Source: Costus lasius
Lineage: Eukaryota; Streptophyta; Magnoliopsida; Zingiberales; Costaceae
NCBI GenBank assembly: GCA_027563935.2
Contig: CM050453.2
Location: 91,610,665-91,674,664, forward strand
Length of the DNA: 64,000 bases
Direction of reading: 5' to 3'
Below, piece by piece: positions 50,006 to 62,087 of this stretch. Under the pieces are notes generated by a model. The model did not search any database, was not told the origin of the DNA, and saw only the letters and a program-made list of their open reading frames with translations. Each line of letters starts with the position of its first letter. The stretch's first letter is position 1. A program made the position numbers and the translations under genes.

Positions 50006-51965
50006 TCAGAGTTGCAAATTCGTGGGATCTGAAAGAGCAAGAACTTCCTCTCTTTCGACCCTCTCATCTTCGAAATAGTGCTTCGTTAACTGTGAAACTT
50101 CCAGTTCGCTCTGTCCAAATTGTGATGGCACCATATGGTTGTACTTTCTGAACTGTGAAAGGACCGGACCATCTCGTGCAGAGCTTTCCTGGAAATAGCT
50201 AAAGTTTTGAATTAAATAGAAGTACTTTGTCTCCCTCATGAAATTCCTTCTTTGCAATGTGCTTGTCATGCCAAAACTTGGTGCGTGCATTGTAGCTCTT
50301 GACATTTTCGTAAGCGAAAAGGCACATCTCTTCCAATTCATCAAGTTGTAGCTTTCTCCTTTCACTAGCGTTCTTGAAATCAAAGTTGATTTGCTTGATA
50401 GCCCAATACGCCCTGTGCTCAAGCTCAACAGGTAAGTGGCATGATTTTTCATAAATAAGTTAGAAAGGAGACATACCGAGAGCCGTCTTGAGTGCGGTCC
50501 TATAAGCCCATAAAGCATCCGATAATTTCATTGCACAATCCTTTCGTGATCGCGATACAGTCTTCTCCAAAATTTGTTTGATTTCTCTATTGGAGACCTC
50601 TACCTGACCACTAGTCTGAGGGTGGTAGGGCATAGCAATTTTGTGCCTTACACCATATTTCTTCAATAATGCTCTAAATTTCTACTCAATGATGTGGGAG
50701 CCGCCGTCGCTAATCAACACATGTGGAACTCCAAATCGGGGAACAATAGTCTGCTTTATAAACCTCATAACGACTCTAGAATCATTTGTAGCTTTAGCAG
50801 ATGCCTCCACCCACTTCGACACGTAGTCAACGGTGACTAGAATGTACCGTTTTTCACATGAAGAGGGGAAGGGGCCCATGAAGTCTATCCCCCATACATC
50901 AAAATTTTCCACTTCCATAATGTTGTTGAGTGGGAGCTCATCTCTTTTTGATAAGTTTACAGTCCGTTGGAAACTGTCACAAGTGGAGACAAATTGTTCA
51001 GTATTATGAAATATAGAAGGCCAATACAAACCAGACTGTAAACTTTAAAGGCTATTTTAGAGGCCCCCGCGTGCCCTCCATAAGGTGAAGTATGACAATG
51101 ACTCAACACATCTTGTATCTCCACCTCTAGTACGCATCGTCTGTACAACCCGTTCGCACATCTCCGGTACAAATATGGCTCGTCCTAGTAATAAAATTTT
51201 ACATCATGTAGGAATCGCTTCTTTCTTTGAAAAGTGAGATCAGGAGGGAAAATGTTAGACATGATGTAGTTAACATAATCTGCATACCATGGGACTTGTT
51301 GATCTAATAAAGCATAGAGATGTTCTTCAGGGAATGTGTCATTGATCTCTAACCCTTGATTAATTTCTTTGTCCGTGCCGTGGTCAAGTCTGAAAAGGTG
51401 GTCAGCCACTAGATTTTCTCTCCCCTTTTTGTCTCTAATCTCAATATCGAATTCTTGCAAGAGGAGGATCCATCTAATGAGCCTTGGCTTTGCATCCTTC
51501 TTGTTGATCAAATATTTTATAGCTGCATGATCAATAAAAATGATTACTTTCGAGTTAACTAGATAAGAACGGAATTTATCGAAAGCAAAGACAATCGCTA
51601 GCAGCTCTTTCTCCGTGGTTGCATAATTTATCTAAGCGTCGTCGAGTGTGCGACTGGCATAGTAAATGGCGTGACGCTTCTTATCCTTCCTCTATCCCAA
51701 GACTACCCCAACAGCTTGGTCGCTAGCATCACACATCAACTCGAAAGGTAATGACCAATCTGGGGGTTGAATTATTGGAGCAGAAATTAATGTTGCCTTG
51801 AGTTTCGTGAAGGCTTTCTCGCAGTCCCTGTCAAAGCAAAACATAGCATCTTTAGAAAGTAAATTAGTTAAGGGGCGAGCTATCTTAGAAAAGTCTTTAA
51901 TGAATCGTCTGTAAAAGCCAGCGTGTCCAAGAAAGCTCCTAATCCCCTTCACCGACGTGGGTGGC
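50006..51965 (-). pseudogene. pol, second part: RNase H and integrase
   Basis: In element orientation: GIRSFLGHAGFYRRFIKDFSKIARPL (end of RT), CFDRDCEKAF, then [24 protein letters not shown] and [12 protein letters not shown] (RNase H), [13 protein letters not shown], then the integrase zinc region. The integrase core follows with the D of [12 protein letters not shown], the D of VLISDGG and the E of [10 protein letters not shown] (D,D-35-E), then LWAYRTA and the C-terminal HDKHIAKKEFHEGDKVLLFNSKL. Stops and frameshifts interrupt it, including TAG after YASRTLDDA and after GGSHIIE. The solo LTR at 51966 separates it from the RT part. Confidence 0.85.
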
Positions 51966-53469
51966 TGATGCCTTGCATTTTAGTAGTGATTTTTATTATC
52001 TTTCCATGATGAATTTAGGCCTATTTTAATATTTTTACACTCCTTTAAGGCTTATTTAGTTAAAAACTTTAGAATCTTCACTTTTCGTCTGTCTTATTGA
52101 GTTTCAGGTAAAATCACCCAAATTTGAAGACGTTTTGAAGAATCTAAAAGTATGGGGTGATTCCTTATGAGAAGACGAAGCTACCCGTAAAATTTGGGCT
52201 CAATCGGAGCCCTTTCTGGACTTCACGGTCAGGTGAACCCCACGGGGTTCACCCGTGATCTTGCCGAAGGACGTAATTCAGCGCGCGCGTCACTGCCTGG
52301 TGAACCCGGCGGGGTTCACTAATGATGTCAAAGGTTTCTGAAATCTGCCGCACACTTCACTGGCACGGGGTTCACCTGTGATTATTTCACAACAGATCTG
52401 CGCCGAGCACTTCACCACCAGGTGAACCCCACGGGCTTCACCCGTGAAGCTGTCGGAACAGCCCGATCTCTACTCGGTTTCTCGCTGATTTTGGGCCCAA
52501 TTCAAGTCCAAATTTAGCAAGTGAGGACTTTTTGGAAAGCTTACTTCAAGGCGAAGAGAAAGAATATAAAAGCCCTAAATTTTGTGACCTAATCATCGAG
52601 CAATCACGTGACACAGCGGCTAGGGTGGAAGTCGACGGCGAAAAGGGCGACTTTTGGGTATTTTTGGAGATTCGAGCGTCGGAACTCAGCAATCCTTGGT
52701 TATTTCATTTGGTTCATTGTCTCCTCCCTCTTAGAAACCTTTTCCTGTGATTTTTCTATGTTTAAAGAGAGTATTTTGAGCGATTCAACAATAGTTGTAG
52801 CGTAAACCTATTTTCAGGGCTAGGTTGAAGCCCTCTGACAATTTTTATTTGCAACTCATGTATTAACTTTGCTATTTGGATCATATCTTAAGCATATTTC
52901 ACTTGATGCACTTATTTCTTGATTTATACTCTGGCCAAGTATTATCATGTCATAGTTGTTACGGTTCATAACGAGAGTAGGACCGTAACGACCGAACCTC
53001 ATTGTGAATCTTGCGAAAGCTCAACGCGAAAGTGCTTGTTTTTCGCTCGAGGGTTCATAATCTACCACAGAACTCATTGGGTTTGTCTAGAACGTTCCAC
53101 CGCGAAAGTAAGAGACGTTCTGGGTAAATATCGGGGTGTACACTCGAAAGAGTGCACCTTGTGTCATAGGGTAGATTCCTTATGCATATCTGTAAATCTA
53201 AGTAACTGATGTTTATTCCTTAGCGCGATTAAAATTGTCAGAGAGGTGGAAACCAAAGCCCTGATATTCTCTCTCATATATTTTCCCTACCATAGCTGTT
53301 TGATTTCTTATTTATTGTTCTGCTTAGTTTTAGTTTTCAAGTTCCAAAAACCACGATTTGATCAGCTTAGATTCCAAGAATTAGATTTTCTGGTACTCAC
53401 CTTGTTCCGTGTGGGATTCGATATCTTTTGTATTACTTCGACATTTCCGTCCACTTGCGGATAGTGTCA
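51966..53469 (+). mobile_element. Solo LTR of the Athila-type family inside pol, opposite orientation
   Basis: 1504 bp from TGATGCCTTGC to GTGTCA, similar to the LTRs at 45028 and 57062 but on the plus strand, with its own TATA (TATAAAA near 52566) and palindromes (about 52231-52446). The flanks GTGGC and ATGGT differ by two transitions, a possible decayed 5-bp duplication. Pol reading resumes on either side of it. Confidence 0.8.
52231..52446. repeat. Palindrome array in the solo LTR
   Basis: GGTGAACCCCACGGGGTTCACC and three variants, roughly 120-330 bp upstream of the TATA box, as in the other LTRs of this family. Confidence 0.8.
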
Positions 53470-54654
53470 ATGGTCGAAGATGTTCGATGACTTCAATTTT
53501 TGCTCTGTCTACCTCTATCCCTTGCTTAGAAACTAAGTGCCCAAGAACAATGCCTTCCTTGACCATGAAGTGGCACTTCTCCTAGTTCAAAACTAGGTTC
53601 CCCTCTTCACACCTCTACAAAACCTTAGACAGATTAGACAAACAATGACAAAAAGAGGAGCCATACACAAAAAAATCATCCATAAAAATATCCATGAAAT
53701 CTTCATTAAAATCATAGAATATGGCCATCATTGCTCGCTAAAAAGTCGCGGGGGCGTTGCAGAGCCCAAAGGGCATCCTTCTGTATGCATATGTGTCGTA
53801 GGGACATGTAAAGGTTGTCTTCTCCTAGTTGTCCAAGTGGATAGGGATCTGGAAGAAACCTGAAAAGCCATCCAAAAAGCAGAAGTAAGAATTATGCGCT
53901 AATCTGTCCAACATCTGGTCTATAAATGGAAGAGGAAAATGATCCTGTATCCTATAACCGTACGTGTCGGTATCAACTCGTCAGCTTCGGTCTTTATCAC
54001 TGTGAGTCCACCCTTCTTGGGTACAACATGTATTGGACTTACCCAAGAGCTGTCTGAAATTGGATATATTACTCCAGCATCCAATAATTTGAGCACTTCT
54101 TTCTTCACAACATCCTTCAAGTGCGGGTTGAGTCGGTGTTGGAACTCCACAGTAGGTTTGCTATTGTCTTCCAATAGGATCCTGTGCATGCAAACAGAGG
54201 GGTTAATCCCTTTTATGTCATCTAATGAATAGCCTATAACCTTCCTATGGAGACGAAGTTCATTAAGCAATAATTCGGTTTGCTCCTTGTCCAACGCCGC
54301 ACTGACTATCACTAGGTATGTAGAATTTTCTCCTATAAACACATATCTCAAGGAGCTGGGTAAGCTTTTGAGTTCGATTTTCTGCTGTTCTTGATTCTCC
54401 TGATTTTCTTCTCTCTTGTCATCTGAGCTTGCGTCAGCTTCCAGCAGTGCAACGTATTTCTCAGCCTCTCCTTCATCATCTCTATCAATAGAGTTTGTCA
54501 GGGTGAGTTTTAAGGGGTCCACTTCTTTCCTGAGGGCTTCAACATCCTGCATAGCCTTCTCCACGATGTCCACGCTACAACATGTTTCTGCAAGAGAAGG
54601 TTTTTTCAAGGTGTCAGCCAGATCAAATTGAATAACGTTGCCACAGATGTTCAA
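53470..54654 (-). pseudogene. pol, first part: reverse transcriptase
   Basis: In element orientation: LHRKVIGYSLDDIKGINPSVCMHRI, then KEVLKLLDAGVIYPISDSSWVSPIHVVPKKGG. Near 53935 the frame shifts and the segment with the first catalytic block is deleted. DHFPLPFIDQMLDRLA and FCFLDGFSG follow. MPFGLCNAPATF is next, then the active-site FMDD (about 53668-53679) and LGHLVSKQGIEVDRAKIE. At least four TAG stops lie in this part. It starts one frame off from the protease because of a shift near 54665. Confidence 0.85.
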
Positions 54655-56795
54655 AGACAGTTTCCCATCTTGACATCCATGACAGCGCCTGCAGTAGCAA
54701 GAAAATGTCTCCCCAGAATGATAGGGAGTCTGTCATCCTCATCAATCTCCAAAATAATAAAATCACCAGGAATAAAGTAATATCCTACTTTAACAGGTAT
54801 GTCCTCTAAAATACCAACTGGTTGACGCACTGATTTATCTGCAAGTTGTATAGAAATATTAGTAGGTTGCAAATCCCCTAGATCTAGCCTTTCACAAAGC
54901 GATAATGGCATGAGGCTAACGCTTGCTCCTAGATCGCACAAAGCTCTCTGAAAGGACATCTCCCCAATCTGGCAGGGTATGGAGAAACTGCCTAGGTCTT
55001 TAAGCTTCTGAGGGAGCATGTTCTGAATGATGGCGCTGCACTCCTCAGTAAGTGCAACGGTCCCTTGATCTTCTAGCTTCCTCTTGTTTGATAAAATGTC
55101 TTTCAGGAATTTTGCATAAGTCGGCATCTGCGAAAGAGCATCAACGAAAGGGATGTTAATATACAGTTTCTTCAATACTTCTAAAAACTTACCGAACTGC
55201 TTGTCCAATTTAACCTTGACAAGCCTTTGTGGAAAAGGAATCGGTGGCTTATATGTAGGCGGTCCCACATAGGGCCACTCCTCTTCAGCTGGTTCAGGTG
55301 CCATCGGTGTTACATTTGAATGTGGTTCCACAGGTTCTGGTGTCACTTCATCTATCCTATCATCGGTAGGCATTTTTGGGTCTTCAAGTTGCTTGCCGCT
55401 CTGAGTGGAGATTGCATTGGAATGCTCCCTCGGGTTTACCTCTGGTTGGGATGGAAGCTTGCCTAGTGCTCTGGAAGACGAGCAAGCTTGCTGGGTTAGC
55501 TGACTCTCTAGCATTTTATTGTGTATCTCTAGGGAATCCATCCTTGTCATCATAAGTTTCATCATGTTTGTCAGTCCTTCAAGTTGCTTGCTCAAATTTG
55601 AATCATTATTTGGCCTTGGCTGTGGTGGTGGTGCATTGTAGTTCCTAGCCTGAAATCCTGGCTGTCTGAAATTGTTCTGTTGGGGTTGCCTGAAGTTTCC
55701 TTGTGGGGGCTAAGTTTGCTGTGGTGGAACTAGTCCAGGCAGCATTGGCTGAGTTGTTCGGTATGAGAAATTCGGGTGGTTGCGCCATCCTGAATTGAAT
55801 GTGTTGGAGTATGGATTGTTGTTGGGATTGAAATTTCCAATAGCATTCAATTGCTCAGAGTGAACTGCAGCCATCTGTCCATCTCCTACCTGACAATCTG
55901 CCCCTGCATGACCTGTAACTCCACAGACCTCACAAGAAATAGCGTTAACATCCATTGAATTAACAGACCAAGAATCAATCTTTCTAGTCAGATTATCCAC
56001 CTTAGCCGTGAGAGCAGTAAGAGAGTCTAAGTCATACTTACCTGACTTCTTGGTAGAGGTACCTCTCTTAGATGTCCATTGGTGATGGTTGATCTCCATG
56101 TCCTCGAGCAGGTTCATTGCATCTTCAACTCTCCTATCCATCAAAGTGCCTCCTGCTGCAGCATCCTCTGTAAGTCTTGTGTTGTAATCCAAACCGCTAT
56201 AGAACGTTTGGATTAAGACCCAAGTCTCAATTCCGTGATGTGGACACATCCTTTGGAGCTCTTTAAACCTCTCCCAAACTTCATATAGGGATTCTCCATC
56301 CTTTTGCATGAAACTCGTTATCTGATTCCACAACTGGATCGTCTTGGATGGAGGGAAGTACTTGGAGAGAAAGGCTTGAGAAAGCTCTGCCCATGTTCTT
56401 ATCGAAGTAGAAAGTAGTGTGTGCAGCCAAGCTCTTGCTCTGTCCCTTAAAGAGAAGGGAAATAATTGCAACCTGATAGCATCAGCAGACACACCGTTAA
56501 TTTTTAGTATATCACAATATTCCAGAAAAATAGAGAGGTGCATGTTGGGGTCCTCAAGAGGAGAACCACCAAATTGGTTTTGTTGCACCATAGAAAGAAG
56601 AGCACGTTTTATTTCGAAGTTATTGGCTTCAACAGCGGGCCTAGCAATTCCTGATTGAAAACTATGAGCATAGGGAGCAGAGTAATCCTTCAACGTTCTG
56701 TTGTTATAGTTGTTCCCCATTGGTTGTGGTACTTGACCATTGTTTACATCAAGCTGAATGTGTTCCATCAGATTTTCTCCTCCTAGATGGTTCAT
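54651..56795 (-). pseudogene. gag and protease
   Basis: The gag part (56795-55710, 361 residues) carries the retrotransposon gag block (IRLQLFPFSLRDRARAWL, then FLSKYFPPSKTIQLWNQI and SLYEVWERFKEL) and a CCHC knuckle CEVCGVTGHAGADC. A TAG at 55710-55712 stops it; the same reading then continues through the linker to the protease ORF (55595-54651). That ORF has CDLGASVSLMPLSLCERLDLG, where the Athila-type D-L-G-A replaces D-S/T-G-A, and IILGRHFLATAGAVMDV. A one-base shift near 54665 separates it from pol. Confidence 0.85.
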
Positions 56796-57037
56796 GTTTT
56801 CTTTCTTCTAAAGTTGGCTCAGCTTTCTTCTTGTCCTGAACGTGTGTTCGATCTCCAGATCAATGTCAAAGAATGCTCCTGCCCTAGAACTTCTTCGCAT
56901 AAAACGGTCAGTCAAAATTATAAAGTTCTAAGACAACGAGTAAATAAAGAGAAAAAGAAAATAGCAGTGCAGTAAAGAAAAACTAACCTAAAGCCTAGTC
57001 TACCAATTCTCAGAAGTATACTAATATCAACCGTTGC

Positions 57038-57055
57038 TCCCCGGCAATGGCGCCA
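57038..57055 (-). other. Primer-binding site
   Basis: In element orientation TGGCGCCATTGCCGGGGA starts six bases after the 5' LTR. It is the characteristic site of the Athila/Calypso lineage, reported as complementary to tRNA-Asp. Confidence 0.8.
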
Positions 57056-57061
57056 AAAACT

Positions 57062-58513
57062 TAACACGTCCCGCAAGTGCACGGTTATGTCGTAGTAATA
57101 TATAAGATGTTGAATCTCACAGGGAACAAGGTTGAGTACCAAAAAGTCTGAGTTTTAATAGCTAGGCAAATCGAAACTTGGTTTTTGAAAACTAAAATCG
57201 AAAACAAAACTAGACAAGCAATCACAACTACGTCGGTTAAGAGTAAATATGGGAGAGATATCGAGGCTATGGTTTCCACCACGCTGACTATTTCAATCGC
57301 ACAAGACAGATATTAATTATTTGGATTATTGGTTTTGCACAAGGAATCTAACCCTAGGGTACAAGGTGCCCTCTCTCGAGTGTACACCCCGGTGTTCGGC
57401 TTAGACCGACCTCCTACTCTCGCGGTGGATCCTCTAAACAAACCCAATGAGTTCTATGGCAGATTATGAAACCCTCGAACGAATACCAAGCACTCTCGTG
57501 TCGAGGTATCGCAAGTTTTACTAAGGGATTCCACCCTTGCGATCCTCCTCTCGGTATGAATCGTAACGGCTAATACATGAAAATACTCGGCCAAGGTAAA
57601 ATCATGGAATAAGTACGTCAAAGAAAAATATGCTCACAATTCATTCCAAATAATGAAAATTGAAACTAAGTTTGCGATCAAAATCTTCAGTGGGCTTCAA
57701 CTTAGCCATCATTGAAACGCTCAAAAATCTCTCTTTTAATATAGGAAGATCACAAGGAGGAGTTTCTAAAGGATAGGAGAAGATAAACTGAAACAAATCC
57801 TGAAGAATCGAAGCGCTCTGATGATCAGATCTTCGAAAATCGCCCCGAAATCGTGTTTTCGCTGTGTTCTTTCGCTCCCGCTGCTTCATCGTGTGATTAC
57901 TTGATCATTAGTGCATGAAAATTAGGGCTTTTATATCCCCTACGTTTTCCTTCGAAAGATCTTTCCATAGAGTCCTCACTTGCCAAATTTGGATGCCAAA
58001 CGCATGCGAAATCACCAAAAATCCGAGTGGAACTCGGTCCGCGCGAGCCTGGGTTGGAATCACGGGTGAACCCCGCCAGGTTCACCTGGCTGTGATTTGT
58101 TCTGTGAAATCTGGCTGAAAGAAGCGCAGTGAACCCTGCCGCTATGCTTTGTTCTGTGCAAATTTCGGCCTCAAGGAAATCTGGTGAACCCTGCTGGGGT
58201 TCACCCGGCTGTGAAGCTCTCTGTGAGGTTCTGCTGGCTGGCGAAGAAACGAGTGTATTTTTCAGACTAACTCCGTTTTGGCCCAAATTTGACGTGTAGC
58301 TTCGTCTTTGTATAAGAAATCATCCTATGGCCTCGAAATCTTCAAAATATATCGAAAAAGGGTGATTTTACCTAAAATTTCACAAAAACACCAAAAAGTG
58401 AAGATTCCGAAGCATTCAAGCAAATAAGCCCTAAAAGAGCATAAAAGTGTCAAAATAAGCCTAGATTTAACATGAAATAGCTATGAATTTTACTACTAAA
58501 ATGCAAGACATCA
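57062..58513 (-). repeat. 5' LTR of the Athila-type element
   Basis: 1452 bp, starting TGATGTC and ending GGACGTGTTA in element orientation. It is about 100 bp shorter than the 3' LTR, mainly because palindrome modules present there are missing here (only about 58064-58212 remains). It has a roughly 45-bp extra segment near 57600-57640 instead. Confidence 0.88.
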
Positions 58514-58670
58514 GTATTAAATGGGTAGTTAAATTTTTAATAAGAATGGGTATGAGTAGGAGTTCTAAAGAATAAACAGATAGTTATTCAGGGATGGGTA
58601 GTAGAAGAGTTATTTAGGTTAGGGTATGGGTGATATGAAAAATACAGTTACCCTACCTATTGCCATCCCA
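58514..58670. mobile_element. hAT-type element, right part
   Basis: It continues the element begun at 44656 after GTATT and ends CTATTGCCATCCCA, the inverted counterpart of TAGGGATGGCAA. Confidence 0.75.
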
Positions 58671-59463
58671 GGCCGATACTTTTAGGGCTAGTAATGGGTT
58701 TTGCTCATAACTATTGATAACATGTTAAAATACATTCGTCCATAATAGCTACATACAATTTTATAGCGGGGTACCCTTCTGCAAACTTTTGCAGCGAAGT
58801 GCCCCGATCTGCAAAGCACTAATCTTGGTGCATTCGGCACACCAATCTCCATACAATTTTACTTAAGCGCACTGTTATACGATATCTACCATTTGTTATA
58901 TGAAATATCTGATATACGGAAACCGTTACACTCAAACGAATAATGTGCTATGTTACATATTAACCTAATCATGGTTAATACTCGAATTTTCACTACCCGC
59001 CCACTCAACGTGCGATTGCATTTGCCAAAGCCGCCAAAGCTTTGTTGTGACAAAAGAAATCACCCGCAGTCGTCGATGCTCTCCAACGATCAAGGACGGC
59101 CGCCGACGGTCTTCGACACTCGCCGACCCTTCGCTTGCCTACGGTAATAACTTATCGCATATATTTAATAGATTTTGATGACTTCTTGCTGGAGATGGAC
59201 TTATTTTCCAGCCAAAACCCTAAGCCTATCCGCGGTAATAGCTTATTGTATACATTTAATAGATTTCGTACAACATGTTACAGCGTATAACTTGTCACAG
59301 TTTTCGCATAACACCTTAAAATTTTCGTATAACATGTGATTATTATTGTATAACACCTTAATATTTACGTATAACATATGATTATTATCGTATAATACCT
59401 TAATATTTCTGTATAACATGTGACTATTATCGTATAACATGAGACTATTCTGAGACAACATGT
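58671..59463. other. 5' flank of the MULE pseudogene with minisatellite
   Basis: There is no coding region. An 86-bp spaced duplicate of GGTAATA.CTTAT..TATTTAATAGATTT lies at 59142 and 59233. At about 59267-59455 a roughly 42-bp unit (CGTATAACATGTGATTATTAT / CGTATAACACCTTAATATTT) is repeated about four times. Confidence 0.6.
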
Positions 59464-59505
59464 TTGATATTTGAGTCAATTGTAATAGTGATTATAGAAT
59501 TTGAG

Positions 59506-60690
59506 ATGGAGAAAGATCAAAAGAAAGTGACTTGTTCTGAGATGTTGGGTAGGTCATCGTCAAATGATAAAGGGTATTTATCACCAAACAGCGAAGGTTA
59601 TATATCGTCAGGTGATGATGTACACATGACGAAGGTTGATTTTGACCCCAAGAATGTGAAATTAGTAAGGGCATATATACGTAGTCAAGTGTCTGAACTA
59701 TCAACATTATAAGATAAAATGTTTAACAAATTATATATTTTTTTTAGGAAGATGATGAAAATATAATAGGAATATCTAGAAAGGCAGCTGAAATGGACTC
59801 ATCTGCATGTATGGAACATGACAAATCAGAAGCTACATCCCAAGTCCCTATAGTTTGTATGGCATTTAATAGTGATGATTCAGCATACAAGTTTTATAAT
59901 GACTATACTAGAGTAATGGGGTTCAGTATAAAAAAATTTCATATTGAACGTCAAAAGAATGATTGCTTGAAACACCGTATATATTGTTGTAGCAAACAAG
60001 GGATTAGATAAGCTGACCCTAGACATACTACTAAGAAACCACATCCAGAGACCCGAACAAATTGCATGGCTCGGTTAGAGTTCAAAATTGACAAAAATGA
60101 TGTGTGGACATTGTCTAAAGCTGAATTAAACCATAATCATCCTATGACAAGTCCAAATAAGGTGCACATGCTTAGATCTCATAGAAAAATATTGTCATTT
60201 CAACGTGCACTTATAGACCAGATGACAGAATCGGGTATAAGGCCCATCATATATATAATTATTTTGAGTCTGGTGTAAGCAATAATAATGTTGGTTTCAT
60301 AAGAGAAGATAATAGGAACTATATTTAAAGAAGTAGAAGAAAAACTTTGGATGGTTAGGAAAGTAAAGGCATTCTTAGGTACCTAAAGGAAAGATTGGCC
60401 AAAGATCTTTCATTTTTTTATGCTATTGAAGTTTGTGACAAATAAGGGGAGATGAAGAACTTTTTTTTGGGTTGATGGTCAATCTATAATAGATTATGCA
60501 TACTTTGGTGATGTAGTATGTTTCGATACAACCTTTCAAACAAATGAATACAATATGCCCTTTGCACCAATCGTGGGTTTGAATCACCAAAAACAAACTG
60601 TTATATTGGGAGTTGCATTACTGTATGATGAGTCTATTGAATCATTTATTTGGTTATTCGAGACTTTTTTTGGAAGTCATGCATGGTAAG
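59506..60690 (+). pseudogene. FAR1/MULE transposase, N-terminal part
   Basis: An acidic start (MEKDQKKVTCSEMLG) is followed by a FAR1 DNA-binding domain: FNSDDSAYKFYNDYTRVMGFSIKKF, then CCSKQGIR (then a TAA), then ETRTNCMARLEFKID and LNHNHPM. After frameshifts near 60290-60450, the MULE transposase domain begins (FFWVDGQSIIDYAYFGDVVCFDTTFQTNEYNMPFAPIVGLNHQ). It includes the first catalytic Asp in FDTTF and ends FIWLFETFFGSHAW. There a solo LTR splits it, and it resumes at 63777. Known family: Mutator-like transposases from which FHY3/FAR1 were domesticated. This copy is broken, so I do not read it as a FAR1 regulator gene. Confidence 0.8.
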
Positions 60691-62087
60691 TGTGATGTCT
60701 AAATTCAGGTGGACCAGGCCAAAAGGAGGCTGGCGGCCCAATCCCAAGCTAATGGCCGAATCCAGCCCACATAAATGTTGTGTCCGCAAGTGCACGGATA
60801 CTCGAAGTAATAAAATAGATATCGAACCACAGAGACCATGTCGTCAAGTACTGAATAATCGATTTCTCGCTAGCTAGGCAATCGGAAAATAGTGAATCAA
60901 ACTATCGAAAAGAACACGGAGAAAATATCAGAGAGGAAATCGGGACTAGGGGTTCATCTACTTTAATTTCCAATGACTAGATTAAGATAAGTATTTGTCA
61001 ATCTAATTCTATTATGGTAAAGGTAAAATTTACTTTATAAATAAATTGTCTCGCTCTCGCGCAGACAATCATACAAAGAACTGATCCCCACTCTCGCGCA
61101 AGATCTATTCAATGCTAAAAATAAGTAAACCATCAGCTAAGAAATCAAGGATCACTCTCATGCATTCGAATTCTAGGTTGATCACCTCAAGTGGAAACTC
61201 AAATATCACTCTCGTGCATCCGAGTCTCAACACTAGTTTTACTCAAGGGTTTCCAACGACTCGATACTCAATCTCTTGCAATATCAAATCAACTCTACAC
61301 ATTAACTCAATCCAAAGTATCAGAAATTCAACAAGGCATTATAGCTCTCTAAAAATCAGAATTCGAAGAACAACCTAATCTCTTACGATAGTTCCAAACT
61401 CAACAATTCCTAGGGTTCCGAATTTCAAACAATCAACCTCTCGGTCTATTTTGCAAAACTATAAAACATGCTGATATTTAAAACACAAAGGAGAATTAAA
61501 GAACAATCAATCACAAGAGTAAAATTATCATAATAAAATCAGTTTGACAAAATTAGGGTTTTCTAGCCATTAAGAAACAAAGAGATTACACCCCCATGTC
61601 CCATAAAAAGATTAAGCTATCATGATGAAAGAATTACAATAAAACATGTTCTCAGAGTGATAAGGAATCGAAAAGAGGTAAGAAAGATTACAAAACATGG
61701 CTGTAATGAAATTACAGCCCGTAATTTACTTTGAATGGCGTCGTCACCACTTTTGTGTCAATTTCTCCTTCGATTCAACTCCGAACGCTCTGGAACTTGA
61801 GGTGTGTGTTCTCCTTCACCAGACGAAGCTCTCTATCAAAAATTGTGGCCGGAGGTGGTCTGTAGGTGGAGAACCGATGAACCCTAGCAATTTCGCCTCT
61901 CCCTCAATTTCTCTGTGGATTCGTGATAAAATTCATTTTTTTTCACTTTCTGTGTTTTCTCCTCTTAAAGACGAGTCCACCGCCTCTTTCGGATCTCAAT
62001 TTGGAGGTCTGGATCAAAAGATATGGTCTTTGCAAGAATCGGGCGAAAAAATCAGAATTCTGAGTTCCAAAATACAGCACCGTGATG

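Larger units (their letters stand above)
45028..58513 (-). mobile_element. Athila-type Ty3/gypsy retrotransposon, 13.5 kb
   Basis: Flanked by GTATT (45023-45027, 58514-58518). In element orientation: 5' LTR 58513-57062, primer site TGGCGCCATTGCCGGGGA (57055-57038), gag-protease, pol, env-like ORF, PPT AGTCTGGAGTATTT (46593-46579), 3' LTR 46578-45028. Gene order, the TGGCGCC.TTGCCGGGGA primer site, the GTCTGG-type PPT and the ORF after pol are hallmarks of the Athila lineage. Several TAG stops, at least two frameshifts and a nested solo LTR (51966-53469) make it inactive. Confidence 0.9.

Noticed and set aside
59506..60278. A functional FAR1/FHY3-type regulator gene
   Set aside because: The FAR1 domain has a stop, the transposase part has frameshifts, and two nested LTRs split it. 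It is a dead MULE.
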